This document shows positions 17,119 through 26,440 of a stretch of 64,000 bases of DNA, one piece after another. The position numbers were made by a program, and so were the translations under genes. The notes under the pieces are model-generated. The model was not told the origin of the DNA, made no database searches, and was given only the letters and a program-made list of their open reading frames with translations. How positions within the stretch are numbered: the first letter of the stretch is position 1; the number at the start of each line of letters is the position of its first letter. The DNA is from Nocardiopsis kunsanensis DSM 44524 (GTDB taxonomy: Bacteria > Actinomycetota > Actinomycetes > Streptosporangiales > Streptosporangiaceae): NCBI RefSeq assembly GCF_000340965.1, contig NZ_ANAY01000034.1, positions 1-64,000 of the forward strand, in the 5' to 3' direction.

Positions 17119-18840
17119 TCAGGGTCCCTCCCGTTCGGCGGCCCAGCCGGTGAGTGAGCGCACGCGCAGTTCGGCGTAGCGGGCGGCGTTGCGTTCGTCC
17201 GAGAGCAGGCTGCCCACGATCGCGCACAGGAACCCGAGGGGCACCGCCACGAGCGCGGGGTTCTCCAGGGGCACGAACTGGATGTCGACGGAGGCGGGCA
17301 GCACCGACAGGTTCTCGCCGGTGACGGGGTCGGTCCTGCCCGACATCACCGGGGAGAACAGCATGAGCAGCATGGTCGCCGCGAGCCCGCCGTAGATGCC
17401 CCACTCCACGCCGCGGGTGTTGAACCGCCGCCAGAACAGGGTCAGGACGATGACGGGCAGGTTGGCGGCCGCGGCCATGGAGAACGCCAGTCCGACGAGA
17501 GCGGCGACGTTCTGTTCCTGGACCTGGATCGCCAGCACGATGGCCAGCCCGCCGATGACACACGCCGAGAGGCGGGCCACCACGACCTCCTGCGACTCCC
17601 GCGGGCGTCCCCACATGAGCACGTGTCCGAACAGATCGTGGGCGATGGAGGAGGACGAAGCCAGGGTCAGGCCGGCGACAACGGCGAGGATCGTGGCCAG
17701 GGCGATGGCGCAGACCAGGGCGAGCAGCACGGCGGCGCCGGCCGGTCCCGCGGTGAGCCGGCCCAGTTCCTCGGCGAGCAGGGGCACGGCTGTGTTCCCG
17801 GAGGGGTCCAGGGCCGCGATGCGTTCGGAACCGACCAGGGCGGCCGCGCCGAAACCGAGCGCGAGCGTCATGAGGTAGAAGGTGCCGACCATGAACACCG
17901 CGCGATTGGCCGAGGACCGCGCCGCGCGACCGTCGGGCACCGTGTAGAAGCGGATGAGGATGTGCGGCAGAGCGACGGTCCCCAGTACCAGTGCCAGGCC
18001 GAGACTGATCATGTCGAGCTTGTTGTACAGGGTCGCGGCGGCGTCGCCGGGAACTTCGCGTCCGAGCCCGAGTCCGGGTTCGAGGAAGGCCGTTCCGTGT
18101 CCGCTCGCCTCGGCGGCCCCGCCGAGCAGGGCGCGGGGGTCGAAGGAGAAGACGGCCAGCACCAGGACGGTGAGCAGCCCGGTCACGCCCAACAGTGCGA
18201 CGGCCTTGATGATCTGCAGCCAGGTGGCGGCCTTCATCCCGCCGTACATGACGTAGACGATCATGAGCACGCCCACGAGCACGATGGCTCCGGTGCGGGC
18301 CTGGGAATCGGTGAGCCCCAGGAAGGGCCCGTCGTGCAGACCGAGCAGGACCGAGAAGAGGGCTCCGGCACCGACCATCTGCGCGACGAGGTAGAACACG
18401 CAGACGGTGACGGTGGAGACGGTGCAGGCCAGGCGTACGCGCATGCGGCGCATCCGGAAGGCGGGCAGGTCGGCCATGGTGAAGCGGCCGGTGTTGCGCA
18501 TGAGTTGGGCCATGGGCAGCACGAGCAGCCAGGCCACGAGGAATCCGATGGAGTACAGGAACCCGTCGTAGCCCTGCAGGGCGATCATCCCGGCGATGCC
18601 GAGGAAGGAGGCGGCCGACAGGTAGTCCCCGGTCAGGGCGAGGCCGTTCTGGGTGCCGGAGAAACCGCGGCCGCCGGCGTAGAAGTCGACGGCGTCTCGG
18701 GTGGTGCGGCGGGCCCGGACCGTGATGGCCAGGGTGAACAGGACGAAGAGGGCGCACAGGCCGACGGTCCACACGTGCGCGGCGCCCAGTTGTCCTGCCA
18801 GGACTCCATCGGCGAGCTGTCGGGCGGGCGCGGCGGTCAC
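17119..18840 (-). CDS. actP: ActP-like cation/acetate symporter (SSS family)
   Basis: A 573-residue sodium:solute symporter with about 13 hydrophobic segments. FYAGGRGFSGTQNGLALTGDYLSAASFLGIAGMIAL is the classic early SSS block, and it matches the monocarboxylate (acetate) subgroup. GTG 18838-18840 overlaps the DUF485 stop (GTGA), reproducing the yjcH-actP arrangement known for acetate uptake. The frame extends upstream only as antisense-like sequence. Substrate (acetate versus pyruvate/propionate) is inferred. Confidence 0.88.
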   Translation of the reverse strand: MTAAPARQLADGVLAGQLGAAHVWTVGLCALFVLFTLAITVRARRTTRDAVDFYAGGRGFSGTQNGLALTGDYLSAASFLGIAGMIALQGYDGFLYSIGFLVAWLLVLPMAQLMRNTGRFTMADLPAFRMRRMRVRLACTVSTVTVCVFYLVAQMVGAGALFSVLLGLHDGPFLGLTDSQARTGAIVLVGVLMIVYVMYGGMKAATWLQIIKAVALLGVTGLLTVLVLAVFSFDPRALLGGAAEASGHGTAFLEPGLGLGREVPGDAAATLYNKLDMISLGLALVLGTVALPHILIRFYTVPDGRAARSSANRAVFMVGTFYLMTLALGFGAAALVGSERIAALDPSGNTAVPLLAEELGRLTAGPAGAAVLLALVCAIALATILAVVAGLTLASSSSIAHDLFGHVLMWGRPRESQEVVVARLSACVIGGLAIVLAIQVQEQNVAALVGLAFSMAAAANLPVIVLTLFWRRFNTRGVEWGIYGGLAATMLLMLFSPVMSGRTDPVTGENLSVLPASVDIQFVPLENPALVAVPLGFLCAIVGSLLSDERNAARYAELRVRSLTGWAAEREGP

Positions 18841-19268
18841 GGTCGCACCGCCCCGGTGCCGTGCTCGGCCTCCATGCGGGAGCGCACGCGGTCGGCGAGC
18901 GGATCGACCCACCGGCGGGCACAGCTGCCGAAGGCCCAGGTGAGGACGGACACGAGCAGGAACTGGCCCAGACCGGAGACCAACGCGACATTGACCGGTC
19001 CGGTGAGGGCGATACTCATGAAATCGCGGGCGTAGGCGCTCAACAACAGATGTGTGAGGTATCCGCTCAGGAACAGAGTGATGAGAATGCCGGACAACAG
19101 GGCATATCTTCGCCGCAACCGCACGAAATCGGGGTCGATCCACAGGCGTTCGCAGGCGTGGGCGATATCGACCTCCTCGGCCCTGCTCGCGCTGCGGCGC
19201 TGCGGCCCTGCGGGTCCGCCGCTGCGGCCGCGGGGGGCCGCCTCCATGTATTCGACGTGCTCGACCAT
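18837..19268 (-). CDS. DUF485 membrane protein, ActP partner
   Basis: A 143-residue protein with a basic cytoplasmic N-terminus and two membrane helices (YALLSGILITLFLSGYL and VALVSGLGQFLLVSVLTWAF). The block DPDFVRLRRRYALLSG is typical of DUF485 (YjcH-like), nearly always encoded directly before an ActP-type symporter. ATG 19266-19268 has GGGGGAGG four bases upstream. It is translationally coupled to actP. Its role, probably in assembly or regulation of the transporter, is not established. Confidence 0.88.
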   Translation of the reverse strand: MVEHVEYMEAAPRGRSGGPAGPQRRSASRAEEVDIAHACERLWIDPDFVRLRRRYALLSGILITLFLSGYLTHLLLSAYARDFMSIALTGPVNVALVSGLGQFLLVSVLTWAFGSCARRWVDPLADRVRSRMEAEHGTGAVRP

Positions 19269-19727
19269 GATCCTCCCCCTGGATGATCTGCGTGGATGCG
19301 CATGTGCGGCCCGAGCGGCCGCGCGCGGCCGCTCCCCTCGTGCCCGGCCGCACTCCGGGATCGGCTCGCACCCTGCGGGCGGATTCGTCCCGGTTGGGGA
19401 TTCACCCTAGCCAGGCCGCTGCGCGCGTTGTGGCCGAATTCCGAAATCCATCCTGGACCCGAGACCACAAGAAAAGGAAAAAGCGGACGAACGATTCACC
19501 GAGGCATTTTCCATCCGTTTCCGAGGTCCGGCGGAGCCACCGCGGACGGTCGGCCGGACCCAGCGGCCGGGGCACGCGTGGCCACGGTGACCTCCGGTCT
19601 TCGCTAGGCTTCCAGGGCGACCCCGGTTCCGTTACGGCTGCCCTGAGTCCATCCTCCTCGGCCTTCGTACACGTGTATGATTACTGGGGTCCGCCCGTTC
19701 ACGCGATACCGAAGGGAAATCCCCGCC
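19269..19727. other. Divergent intergenic region
   Basis: About 460 bases between the DUF485 gene and the Lsr2-like gene. The stretch 19430-19520 is AT-richer than its surroundings and probably holds promoters, but no convincing -35/-10 pair was fixed. A TATGATT just before 19685 could act as a -10 for the rightward gene, with a leader of about 40 bases. Confidence 0.35.
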
Positions 19728-20021
19728 GTGGTCACCGAGGTCTTCACGCGCAAGTACTGCGATTCCCACGCCGTCCGCGAGGAGAAGGTCGAGGCGACTG
19801 AGGTCATCCAGTTCGCCTGGGAGGGCACGGTCCGCGAGGTCGACGCGTGCACCGAGTGCTTCGAGGAGCACCAGGAACGCTTCGAGCCCCTCGTCGACTT
19901 CTCCCGTCCGGTGAAGAAGCGCCGCAAGAAGGCTGCCGCGCAGAGCTCCACCGAGAAGACGGACAGCGAGAAGAGCGACTCCGAGGAGCCCGCGCCCGCG
20001 GGCGCCGACGCGGACGCCTGA
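19728..20021 (+). CDS. Small Lsr2-dimerisation-like zinc-binding protein
   Basis: A 97-residue protein. CDSH near the N-terminus and CTEC about 40 residues later form a likely zinc site. Between them, VIQFAWEGTVREVDACTECFEEHQERFEPL resembles the strand-strand-helix dimerisation fold of Lsr2, ending in PVKKRRKK, a basic patch. The Ser/Glu/Asp tail is disordered. It lacks the Lsr2 C-terminal DNA-binding domain. Nucleoid or regulatory binding is a guess from the fold and basic patch. GTG 19728 follows GAAGGGA; an earlier ATG at 19677 would add 17 unlikely residues. A strong terminator follows. Confidence 0.7.
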   Translation: MVTEVFTRKYCDSHAVREEKVEATEVIQFAWEGTVREVDACTECFEEHQERFEPLVDFSRPVKKRRKKAAAQSSTEKTDSEKSDSEEPAPAGADADA

Positions 20022-20414
20022 GCCGAACGGCCGTGATCGTGCGGGGTCCGTCGCCCACAGGGGCGGCGGGCCCCGCGCGTGTTCGTGGCCAACCCAGCGC
20101 CACCCCTCGTGCGCGAGAGGCCCAGCGCTGACCGGTGGGAAGAACGGTCTTCGGTCCCGGACCCTGGTCGGGCTCGATTGAAGCCCGGACCTCTTCCATC
20201 TGTGGCCGGTATGTGACCCCAGATCGGCCCCGAAGGCTCTTGCTGTGGTCAGACCCGGTGCTCACCCCTCGCATCGACAGTGAGTCGGCACTCGGTCGGG
20301 GACGGACGCCCCGGGTCTGCCACCACTCCCGGGGGATCAGCATGTACGCCCACCGAGCCGACCAGAACCGCCCTGACCAGCTGACGGTTCGCATGCAGTC
20401 ATGGGACCGGTGGG
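20022..20414. other. Region between terminator and RHS remnant
   Basis: Contains the terminator at 20041-20076. The remaining ~340 bases continue the open minus-strand frame of the RHS remnant, but the translated sequence no longer resembles an RHS protein (no GARYYDP/DP-G boundary). I recognise no gene here; it may be a fragment joined on when the RHS 3' end was lost. Confidence 0.35.
20041..20076 (+). terminator. Hairpin terminator
   Basis: A 16-bp stem (two G-U pairs) GCGGGGTCCGTCGCCC / GGGCGGCGGGCCCCGC with ACAG loop, 19 bases after the Lsr2-like gene. Confidence 0.85.
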
Positions 20415-23243
20415 ACTGGTGCACCGTCCCGTCCAGGAACTGGTACGCCCCCGTGCAGCCGAACGCGTTCAACTCCCCGGCCCGGCTGTCTTCGATGGTC
20501 TCACTGGACTGCTCGCCGTAGGGGCTGTAGTCGTAGACCGCCTCCGGGGACTCGGCCTCGCTGTCTTCGGCCGTGAGCGCCAGAACCGTGTTCTGCCCGT
20601 CCAGGGTGTAATGGAAGCGCTCATCGCCCTCCCAGTCGACCATCGAGATCAGCTCACCCTCAGGGTCCCGGACGAAGCTCGTCCGGTCACCCTCGGAGGC
20701 GATGTTGGTGACACCCAGCGCGGTGTTGGACAGCTGCCGGTCCACACGCTCGTCGCCGTCCACATCCGTGATCCCGCGCATCTGGGTCTGGTCGGAGGTG
20801 TCATAGCTCAGACTCGTGGACAGGTCCCCGTCGCCGTCGTCGGAGCGCAGCATCTGGTTGGTGGGGCTGTACTCATAGGAGTTGCCGCCGCGCTCGACCA
20901 TGTTGCCGGCCTCGTCGTGGGCCACGTCCTCGCCGCGGGCCGAGGTGGTCTGGTCGGCGTCGTCGTAGGCGAAGCTCTCGTCGCCGGCCTCGACCATGTT
21001 TCCGGCGTCGTCGTAGGTGTAGTCCCTCTCGCCGTTGCTGGTCAGACGCTGCAGCCCGTCGTAGGTGAAGGACTCGGTCTCACCGTTCACGGTGCGGGCC
21101 TGCATCTGGTCGCTGTCGGCACCCTCGTTGTCGTAGGAGTAGGACGCCGACAGCAGCTCCTGGCCCTCGGCCCCGGTCGTGGTAATGCCGGTCAGCCGGG
21201 CCGAGTCGTCGTAGGAGCGGCTCTCCTCGGCCCCGTCGGGGTGGGTGATCGACGTGCGCTGGTTGTTGCCGTCGTTGTCGAAGGTGGTCTCCGCACCGGT
21301 GTGGTCGGTCAGCGAAGTGAGCCGGAACGCGTCGTCGTAGGCGTAAGTGGTGGTCTGGCCGTGCTCGGTCAGCTCGGTCAGGTTGCCGGCCGCGTCGTAG
21401 GCGTAGGCGGTGGTCTCCGTGCCGCTCGAGTCCGTGCGCTCGGACTCGAGCAGGTCGCCGCGCCCGTTGTAGGCCATCTCGGTGGTGGCCTGGTCGGTGT
21501 GGGTGGCGACCTGGCGGCCGTTGCCGTCGTAGTCGATGGACTCGACGACCTCGCCGTCGTGGCTGATGGAGACGATGCGGTCGAGCCGGTCATAGCCGTA
21601 CTCGATCGTGGTGCCGTTGCCGTCGGTCACCTCAGTGACTCGGGAGAGCGAGTCGTAGCCGAACTCCGTGGTGCCCACGGGCCCGGGTTCGGACATCGCG
21701 GTCATGTTCCCGGCACCGTCATAGGAGTATTCGGTGGTGTTGCCGTTGGCATCGGTGGAAGAGGAGACCAACCCCTGGCCGGTGTAGCTCATGTCGGCCA
21801 CGGTGATGTCCATGTCGTCCTGGCTCGCGGAGGTCATGTTGCCCGCGTCGTCGTAGGACATGGACAGTTCGTCGCCGTCGGGCGTGGTCACGCTGGTCGG
21901 CTTGGCGGGGTTGGCGGTGTCGGTGAACCCGACCGAGGTCGACGCGCCGGTGGGCAGCTCGGTGCCGATGAGGTTGTTGAAGTCGTCGTGCTCGTAGGTC
22001 ACCGAAGCTTCGAGCGCGTCGGTGGTGGTGGCGACGTCGGAGTTGGCCGTCCAGGTCTGCGAACGCGTGTTGTCGACCTGGTCGCTGGCCTCGGTCTGAC
22101 GACCCTGATCGTCGAAGACGAACGTCGACTCACCCCCGTTCGGGTCTTCGACGGCGGTCTCGCTGCCCTCCTCGGGGCTGTCGTCGTAGGAGTAGGACGT
22201 GGTCGCCCCGCCCTCGGAGCCGTTCGGCGCGCTCAGGGACGAGACCTGGTCGTCGTCGTTGTAGGCCACGCTCCACGTGGCACCGGTGGCGTCGGTGACC
22301 GAGGACAGCAGCCCGCCGTCGGTGTAGGAGAACTCCAGGTCCTGGCCGGCCCGGTCGGTCAGCTCGGTCAGGTTCCCCTCATCGTCGTAGGAGAAGGCCG
22401 AGGCGGTTTCACCGATGGGGTCGGTGATGGAACCGGGCTGGTACCACTCCTCCCAGTCGAAGGAGGTGACGCGGTCCTGGGTGTCCACGACCGAGGCCAG
22501 GTCGCCCTCGGAGTCGTAACGCATCCGGTGGGTGTTGCCGTTGCGGTCGGCCTGGGAGTACAGCCAGCCCTGGGCGGTGAAGGTCCAGACCTGGTCGGCG
22601 TACTCGCCCCGGTGGAAGGTGAGCGCGTAGTGGCCGTTGTCGAGCTCGACCAGGTCACCGTTGATGCCGGCCGGGGAGGTGAAGGAGCCGTCGTCCTCGA
22701 CGTCGAAGCGTTCGCAGTAGCCGGAGGGGCCCTGGAAGATGATGGAGTTGCTGAAGACCTGCAGGCCCACGTCGCGCCCGTGGGAGAGGGTCCAGCCGTC
22801 CTGGCCGTCGGTGGAGTTGTAGAAGCTGGAGACCGACAGGTCCAGCCCGGTGCCGGCCATGGTCAGGTCGCGATGCTGGAGGACGAGTTTCCGGTAGCGG
22901 TATTGACCGCCAGTTCCAGACGGTCGCTGACCTGGTGGCGCTCCAGCGGATACCAGTCCTGGATGCCGCCGTTGCCCCAGTTGGCGCAAGTGTCCGCCTG
23001 GGGTTCGCTGTCGGAGGGTTCCGGGTCACCCCCGGCTGGGGCCCAGGGTTCATCGGGCGGGTCGCCGCCTTCGGGGTCGGTGTTGGCCTCACCCGGTTCC
23101 CAGGTCTCAGGGACCGGAACGGTGCGATCCGCCGGGGAATGGGGATCATCGTCGGCCCAGGCCGGGGGTGCGTACAGCAGGCCGCTGACGAGTGTGGCCG
23201 CGGCGACCGAGGCCACAGCGACGCGGGGGAATCGGCGTCTCAC
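20415..23243 (-). pseudogene. Broken secreted RHS/YD-repeat protein
   Basis: GTG 23241-23243 (GGAG ten bases upstream) begins a signal peptide (RRRFPRVAVASVAAATLVSGLLYAPPAWA) and a Pro/Asp-rich linker. The frame breaks at about 22887: GGAAAC then TCGTC, where one extra C restores NTATGNLVLQHRDLTM. The downstream frame holds roughly 800 residues of YD repeats (for example YDDEGNLTELTDRAG, YDSLSRVTEVTDGNG), up to FLDGTVH at about 20418. The normal end of such proteins (LGARYYDP core boundary and a variable toxin domain) is absent. Intact RHS proteins form a shell that delivers a C-terminal toxin. A one-base sequencing error could explain the first defect but not the missing end. Confidence 0.8.
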
Positions 23244-23769
23244 GGGGGGTCGCTCCAAACAGAGGCGGGGGATGGGGGATCGGAGCGTCGATCGAGCGGG
23301 GTGAGAGCGGGTGACCACCGCGGGTGCGCTGACGCCTCGAAGAGATTAGGTTCTGGAAAGCGACCATGTAAAGCACAGATAAAGACCCCCTCATGGTCAT
23401 CTGTGGGATCCACCTGTGTGAGGTCTCATCAGCGAGATGGGGGCGAAGCGGTCTACATTGCGTGCCACCTGAGCAGATCCCCTCAGCCCGCGCCACACGA
23501 AGCCGAGGGATTCTCTGACGCCTTGATGACTTGGGCACCTGCGATGGCCAGCTGTGGCCACGGGGCACCGCTTGATCACCTCAGGTGGGTTTTCGTCCGG
23601 AGAGCGGGCCCATCTGTTCTTCGAAGAGCGGCGTCGCCCGAGCTCGAGCGACCCGCGGTGGAACTCAGCGGGGAGAGGGTGCGCGAGTAATCGTTGCTTG
23701 CTACAGCCCACAGGGGTGGCACCCCCGCCCACAGATCCTGCGGCGTCTGATCTGTGGGTGAACCTCAGG
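23244..23769. other. Non-coding region upstream of RHS remnant
   Basis: About 525 bases with no credible gene on either strand. AT content is raised near 23340-23400. The word CACAGAT or its complement occurs four times (23374, 23399, 23730, 23750) in inverted pairs, the last pair forming a hairpin. Confidence 0.4.
23728..23758 (-). terminator. Hairpin after the 23770 gene
   Basis: Perfect 10-bp stem CCCACAGATC / GATCTGTGGG with an 11-base loop, 12 bases beyond the stop of the minus-strand gene. No T tract. Confidence 0.55.
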
Positions 23770-24330
23770 TCAGGGGTCCGGACCTTCGTCAACGGGGGTG
23801 AGCAAGGCCGCGTGGATCAGTCGCACCCGGCCGCGATCACGGCCGGTCGCCACCTGGTAGGCCACGGTCGCTCGGGAACGCCCCAGCTTGGTGATCACCC
23901 CGGTCCGCGGGTGTCCGCCCAACCGGAACGCGACCTGCTGTCCCACGCGCATCCCCTGGATCACTTTCCGGGACTCGGCCAGCATGGCACGGTGCTCGCA
24001 ACGTTGCTGCTCTTTTTCGTCCTCCCACATCAGGCGGTCTTGTTCCGCCTCGAGGTCCTGCTCGGCGCGACGAGTGATCTGACGCCGGCATTCCTGGGCC
24101 AGCCGGGGGAAAGCTTGTGCGATCGCCTCGCAGGCGGCCCGGTGGCGGTGACTGCTCTGGTCGAGGTCGTAGTCGGTGCACACGTGGCGCAGGTAGTTGA
24201 CGACCAAGCGGTCGAGCGGGGTCCGGGAACTGTCACCTCCGTATTCGAGATCCAGCAGTTGAGCGTGTTCTCGGGCGAGGCGTTCCAACCGGGCCGGAGT
24301 GGGCTTGGCAGGGAAGAAGGTCGTGACCAT
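23770..24330 (-). CDS. Unidentified coiled-coil protein
   Basis: A 186-residue protein starting MVTTFFPAKPTPARLERLAREH. The middle (about 70-120) is a strongly charged helix, likely a coiled coil (RRAEQDLEAEQDRLMWEDEKEQQRCEHR). The end is a small beta-rich module VGQQVAFRLGGHPRTGVITKLGRSRATVAY, which looks like a KOW/SH3-type barrel. No family recognised. It lies between an RHS remnant and the XRE/DUF397 cluster, in accessory-type DNA. A hairpin follows the stop. Confidence 0.65.
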   Translation of the reverse strand: MVTTFFPAKPTPARLERLAREHAQLLDLEYGGDSSRTPLDRLVVNYLRHVCTDYDLDQSSHRHRAACEAIAQAFPRLAQECRRQITRRAEQDLEAEQDRLMWEDEKEQQRCEHRAMLAESRKVIQGMRVGQQVAFRLGGHPRTGVITKLGRSRATVAYQVATGRDRGRVRLIHAALLTPVDEGPDP

Positions 24331-24507
24331 CGCAGCTCACATGGGATGGGGGTGAGTGGACCTCCAGTGTGAGCTGTGGTCGCGGATCCTGCAGAGGCCC
24401 TGTGGACAGAGCACGTTCAGGCTCTGGATCGGCTGCGCCGTTCGAGAGGTCGGCGCCCTGGCCCGTGTGGGGCAGGACGCCGAAGGATCGAGGGTGGGTG
24501 GTCGGGG

Positions 24508-24759
24508 CTACGAACGACCGGTGCGGGCGGAGGTGAGGAAGGCCGTCCACTCGTCGGAGGAGAAGGGGAGATGACCCTTCGCGGGGTTCTTGGAGTCCCG
24601 GAGGGCTGCGCCACAGGGGAGGTCAGCGACCTCCACGCAGTCCGGGCCTTGCCCGCTGTAGCTACTCTTTCGGAAGCTGGTGGGGATGTGGGCGACTTCA
24701 ACGCAGTTTGGCTCTTGGCCGCTGTAGCTGCTCTTGTGGAAAACCAGCTCGTTGATCAT
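24508..24759 (-). CDS. DUF397 protein with duplicated N-terminal module
   Basis: An 83-residue DUF397 protein. The family module KSSYSG--P-CVEVA occurs twice in tandem (about residues 9-27 and 31-48), then the usual LRDSKNPAKGHLPFSSDEWTAFL ending. DUF397 proteins are actinobacterial and usually paired with an XRE-type regulator, as here: ATG 24757-24759 overlaps the XRE stop by one base (TGATG). The pair resembles regulator/antagonist units controlling development or antibiotic genes. The internal duplication is recent enough to be seen at DNA level. Confidence 0.9.
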   Translation of the reverse strand: MINELVFHKSSYSGQEPNCVEVAHIPTSFRKSSYSGQGPDCVEVADLPCGAALRDSKNPAKGHLPFSSDEWTAFLTSARTGRS

Positions 24760-25619
24760 CAGTCGCTTTCTAGAGAGGTGAGCACGTCGGCGATGAACCG
24801 TGCGCTCTGTGTGGTGCTCAGGGCAGTCCCCTGGATGTCGCCGAACGTGGCACTGTAGCGAGCGACATCCTTGGGCTGCTCGAAGAATACTGAATCGGTC
24901 ACCGTGCCCACATGGACGATAGGCAGATCCATCTGCTCAGGGAACTCCAAGATGCTGAACGGGGCGACCAACGCAGCGTGGGAGCCTTCAGCGAACGGAA
25001 GCACTTGCACATCAATGTGGGGCATCTTCGCCATGTGAAGCAAGTGCTTGAGCTGTTCACCCATGATCGATGAGGTGCCGATCATGCGCCGTAGCGCGGC
25101 CTCGTCCATGACGACCCGCAGGTGAACCGGATTGAAGCGTGTCAGGATCTCCCGTCGCGCCATACGAGCTTCCACACGGTGGGCGATGTCGTTGGCGTCG
25201 GTGTAACGCCCTCCCTGGAAGAGGGCTTCGGCATAGTTCGGGGTCTGCAACAGCCCCGGAATCACGAGTCCTTCGAAGCTGCGGATGACGGAGGCTTCGG
25301 CCTCGAAGTCCGGTAGTGCTTGGTCTCCGAAGACCTCCTTGTAGGAGGACCACCAGCCACGTTTCTTGGCATCCTTCGCCAGCGCGTGCATGGCTTGCCG
25401 CTTGGCAGGGTCCTCGATCTTGTACAGGTCCATCATCTTGTCGAGGTCGCTCGTGACGATGCGACGTGTCTGCCCAGTCTCGAGCTTGCTGATCTTGGAT
25501 GATGTCCACCCCAAAGCTTTGCCTGCCTGAGAGACGGTCAACTCGGACCTTTCGCGCCCTTGCTTGAGCTGAGCAGCGAGGCGGCGGAAGCGGAGGGTAG
25601 GGCTGTGCGGCTCATGCAT
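24759..25619 (-). CDS. XRE-family regulator with DUF5753 domain
   Basis: A 286-residue regulator. Residues ~9-65 form an HTH_XRE domain (FRRLAAQLKQGRERSELTVSQAGKALGWTSSKISKLETGQT). The remainder is the DUF5753 domain (FEGLVIPGLLQTPNYAEALF, RRMIGTSSIMGEQLKHLL, DIQVLPF-like VDVQVLPFAEGSHAAL). It is typical of actinomycete XRE-DUF397 pairs. It is translationally coupled to the DUF397 gene and divergent from an HATPase gene across an intergenic region with direct repeats that it may bind. Confidence 0.95.
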   Translation of the reverse strand: MHEPHSPTLRFRRLAAQLKQGRERSELTVSQAGKALGWTSSKISKLETGQTRRIVTSDLDKMMDLYKIEDPAKRQAMHALAKDAKKRGWWSSYKEVFGDQALPDFEAEASVIRSFEGLVIPGLLQTPNYAEALFQGGRYTDANDIAHRVEARMARREILTRFNPVHLRVVMDEAALRRMIGTSSIMGEQLKHLLHMAKMPHIDVQVLPFAEGSHAALVAPFSILEFPEQMDLPIVHVGTVTDSVFFEQPKDVARYSATFGDIQGTALSTTQSARFIADVLTSLESD

Positions 25620-25639
25620 GGGGACAGCCTAGAGCAAGC

Positions 25640-25695
25640 CATTAGACATTGTCGAAGAAAATCAGTTGACTCTCGCCAATGTCGAGTTAAGGTAT
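25640..25695. promoter_or_regulatory. Promoter and possible regulator sites between XRE and HATPase genes
   Basis: Two near-identical 9-mers in the same orientation, CATTGTCGA (25647-25655) and CAATGTCGA (25677-25685), lie 30 bp apart (three helical turns). A plausible rightward promoter, TTGACT (25666-25671) with TAAGGT (25688-25693), has the second 9-mer in its spacer, where a bound protein would block it. The adjacent XRE regulator is the natural candidate. Confidence 0.4.
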
Positions 25696-25846
25696 TGAGT
25701 GTAGTCAGTGATCAGGCACTCACACTGAGTCGCAGATGGCCAGGCTACGCCGTGCCCCTCCCGTCGACCGGGAAACGCGAAGGCCACACCCCTGCGGGCA
25801 CGCCGACCCCCAGTTCAACTCCCATGCGCGAAGGAGCTCGTTCGTC

Positions 25847-26440
25847 ATGCCCGTAACCGCAGCCGCACCCTTGGCCGACCTGCCCGAAGTGACCGTCCCG
25901 CTCGGGGAGCTGGTCCCACCCCGTTGCCGCCACTACTTCACCGGGCGCTCCGACCGCGCCCACTTCCGTGTCCGCCGCTACGACTTCGGCGGCTCTACCC
26001 GCTACATGCCGCTCGTTCGCGCCTTCCTGAACACCTGCGCGGCCGAGCGCGACGAGGACTTCCGCTACCTGTTCACCCTGCTGGGCAGCGAACTCGCGAA
26101 CAATGCGCTCGAACACTCACGCTCGGGCCGGCCCTTCGGCGTCTACAGCCTCACCTGCGAGCGCGCACGCGACGGGCTCCGCCTGACCTGTCGGGACCAG
26201 GGCTCCCGCGATGGCGCGACGGCGCCCTTCGGAAAGCGCGCACACCTGAAGGCCGCTCCGAACGCACTGGACCTCTCCGCGGAGTCCGGGCGCGGGCTGG
26301 CATTGATCGACGCCCTGGCCACCACGTGGGGCGACAACGGCATCCCCGACCGGCGCCAGGTGTGGTTCTTCCTCGCCCACGACCTGACCGGCAGCCTCTG
26401 GAACACCGACCACGAGCCCGCTCACGGCTCCGACCTCTAG
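25847..26440 (+). CDS. HATPase (anti-sigma-factor-type) protein
   Basis: A 197-residue protein with a GHKL ATPase fold: N-box in LLGSELANNALEHSRSG, G1-type region LTCRDQGSRDGA and G2-like ESGRGLALIDALATTWG. This is the RsbW/SpoIIAB-like single-domain type abundant in actinomycetes and commonly next to XRE/DUF397 genes. It probably binds ATP and a partner protein; a sigma factor target is not visible nearby. ATG 25847 has AAGGAG ten bases upstream. An ATG at 25736 would add 37 unlikely residues. Confidence 0.88.
   Translation: MPVTAAAPLADLPEVTVPLGELVPPRCRHYFTGRSDRAHFRVRRYDFGGSTRYMPLVRAFLNTCAAERDEDFRYLFTLLGSELANNALEHSRSGRPFGVYSLTCERARDGLRLTCRDQGSRDGATAPFGKRAHLKAAPNALDLSAESGRGLALIDALATTWGDNGIPDRRQVWFFLAHDLTGSLWNTDHEPAHGSDL

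Noticed and set aside
17623-19035. 470-codon plus-strand frame opposite actP
   Set aside because: Gln/Gly/Asp/His-rich complement of hydrophobic transporter codons.
20415-22860. Regular repeats considered as a CRISPR array or satellite
   Set aside because: They are degenerate, in frame, and encode YD repeats of an RHS protein.
20401-23304. 967-codon plus-strand frame opposite the RHS remnant
   Set aside because: Val/Gly-rich repetition is simply the complement of YD repeats; no independent protein features.
24508-24759. Short direct repeats considered as a CRISPR array
   Set aside because: Only two copies, inside a coding frame, explained by a duplicated DUF397 module.
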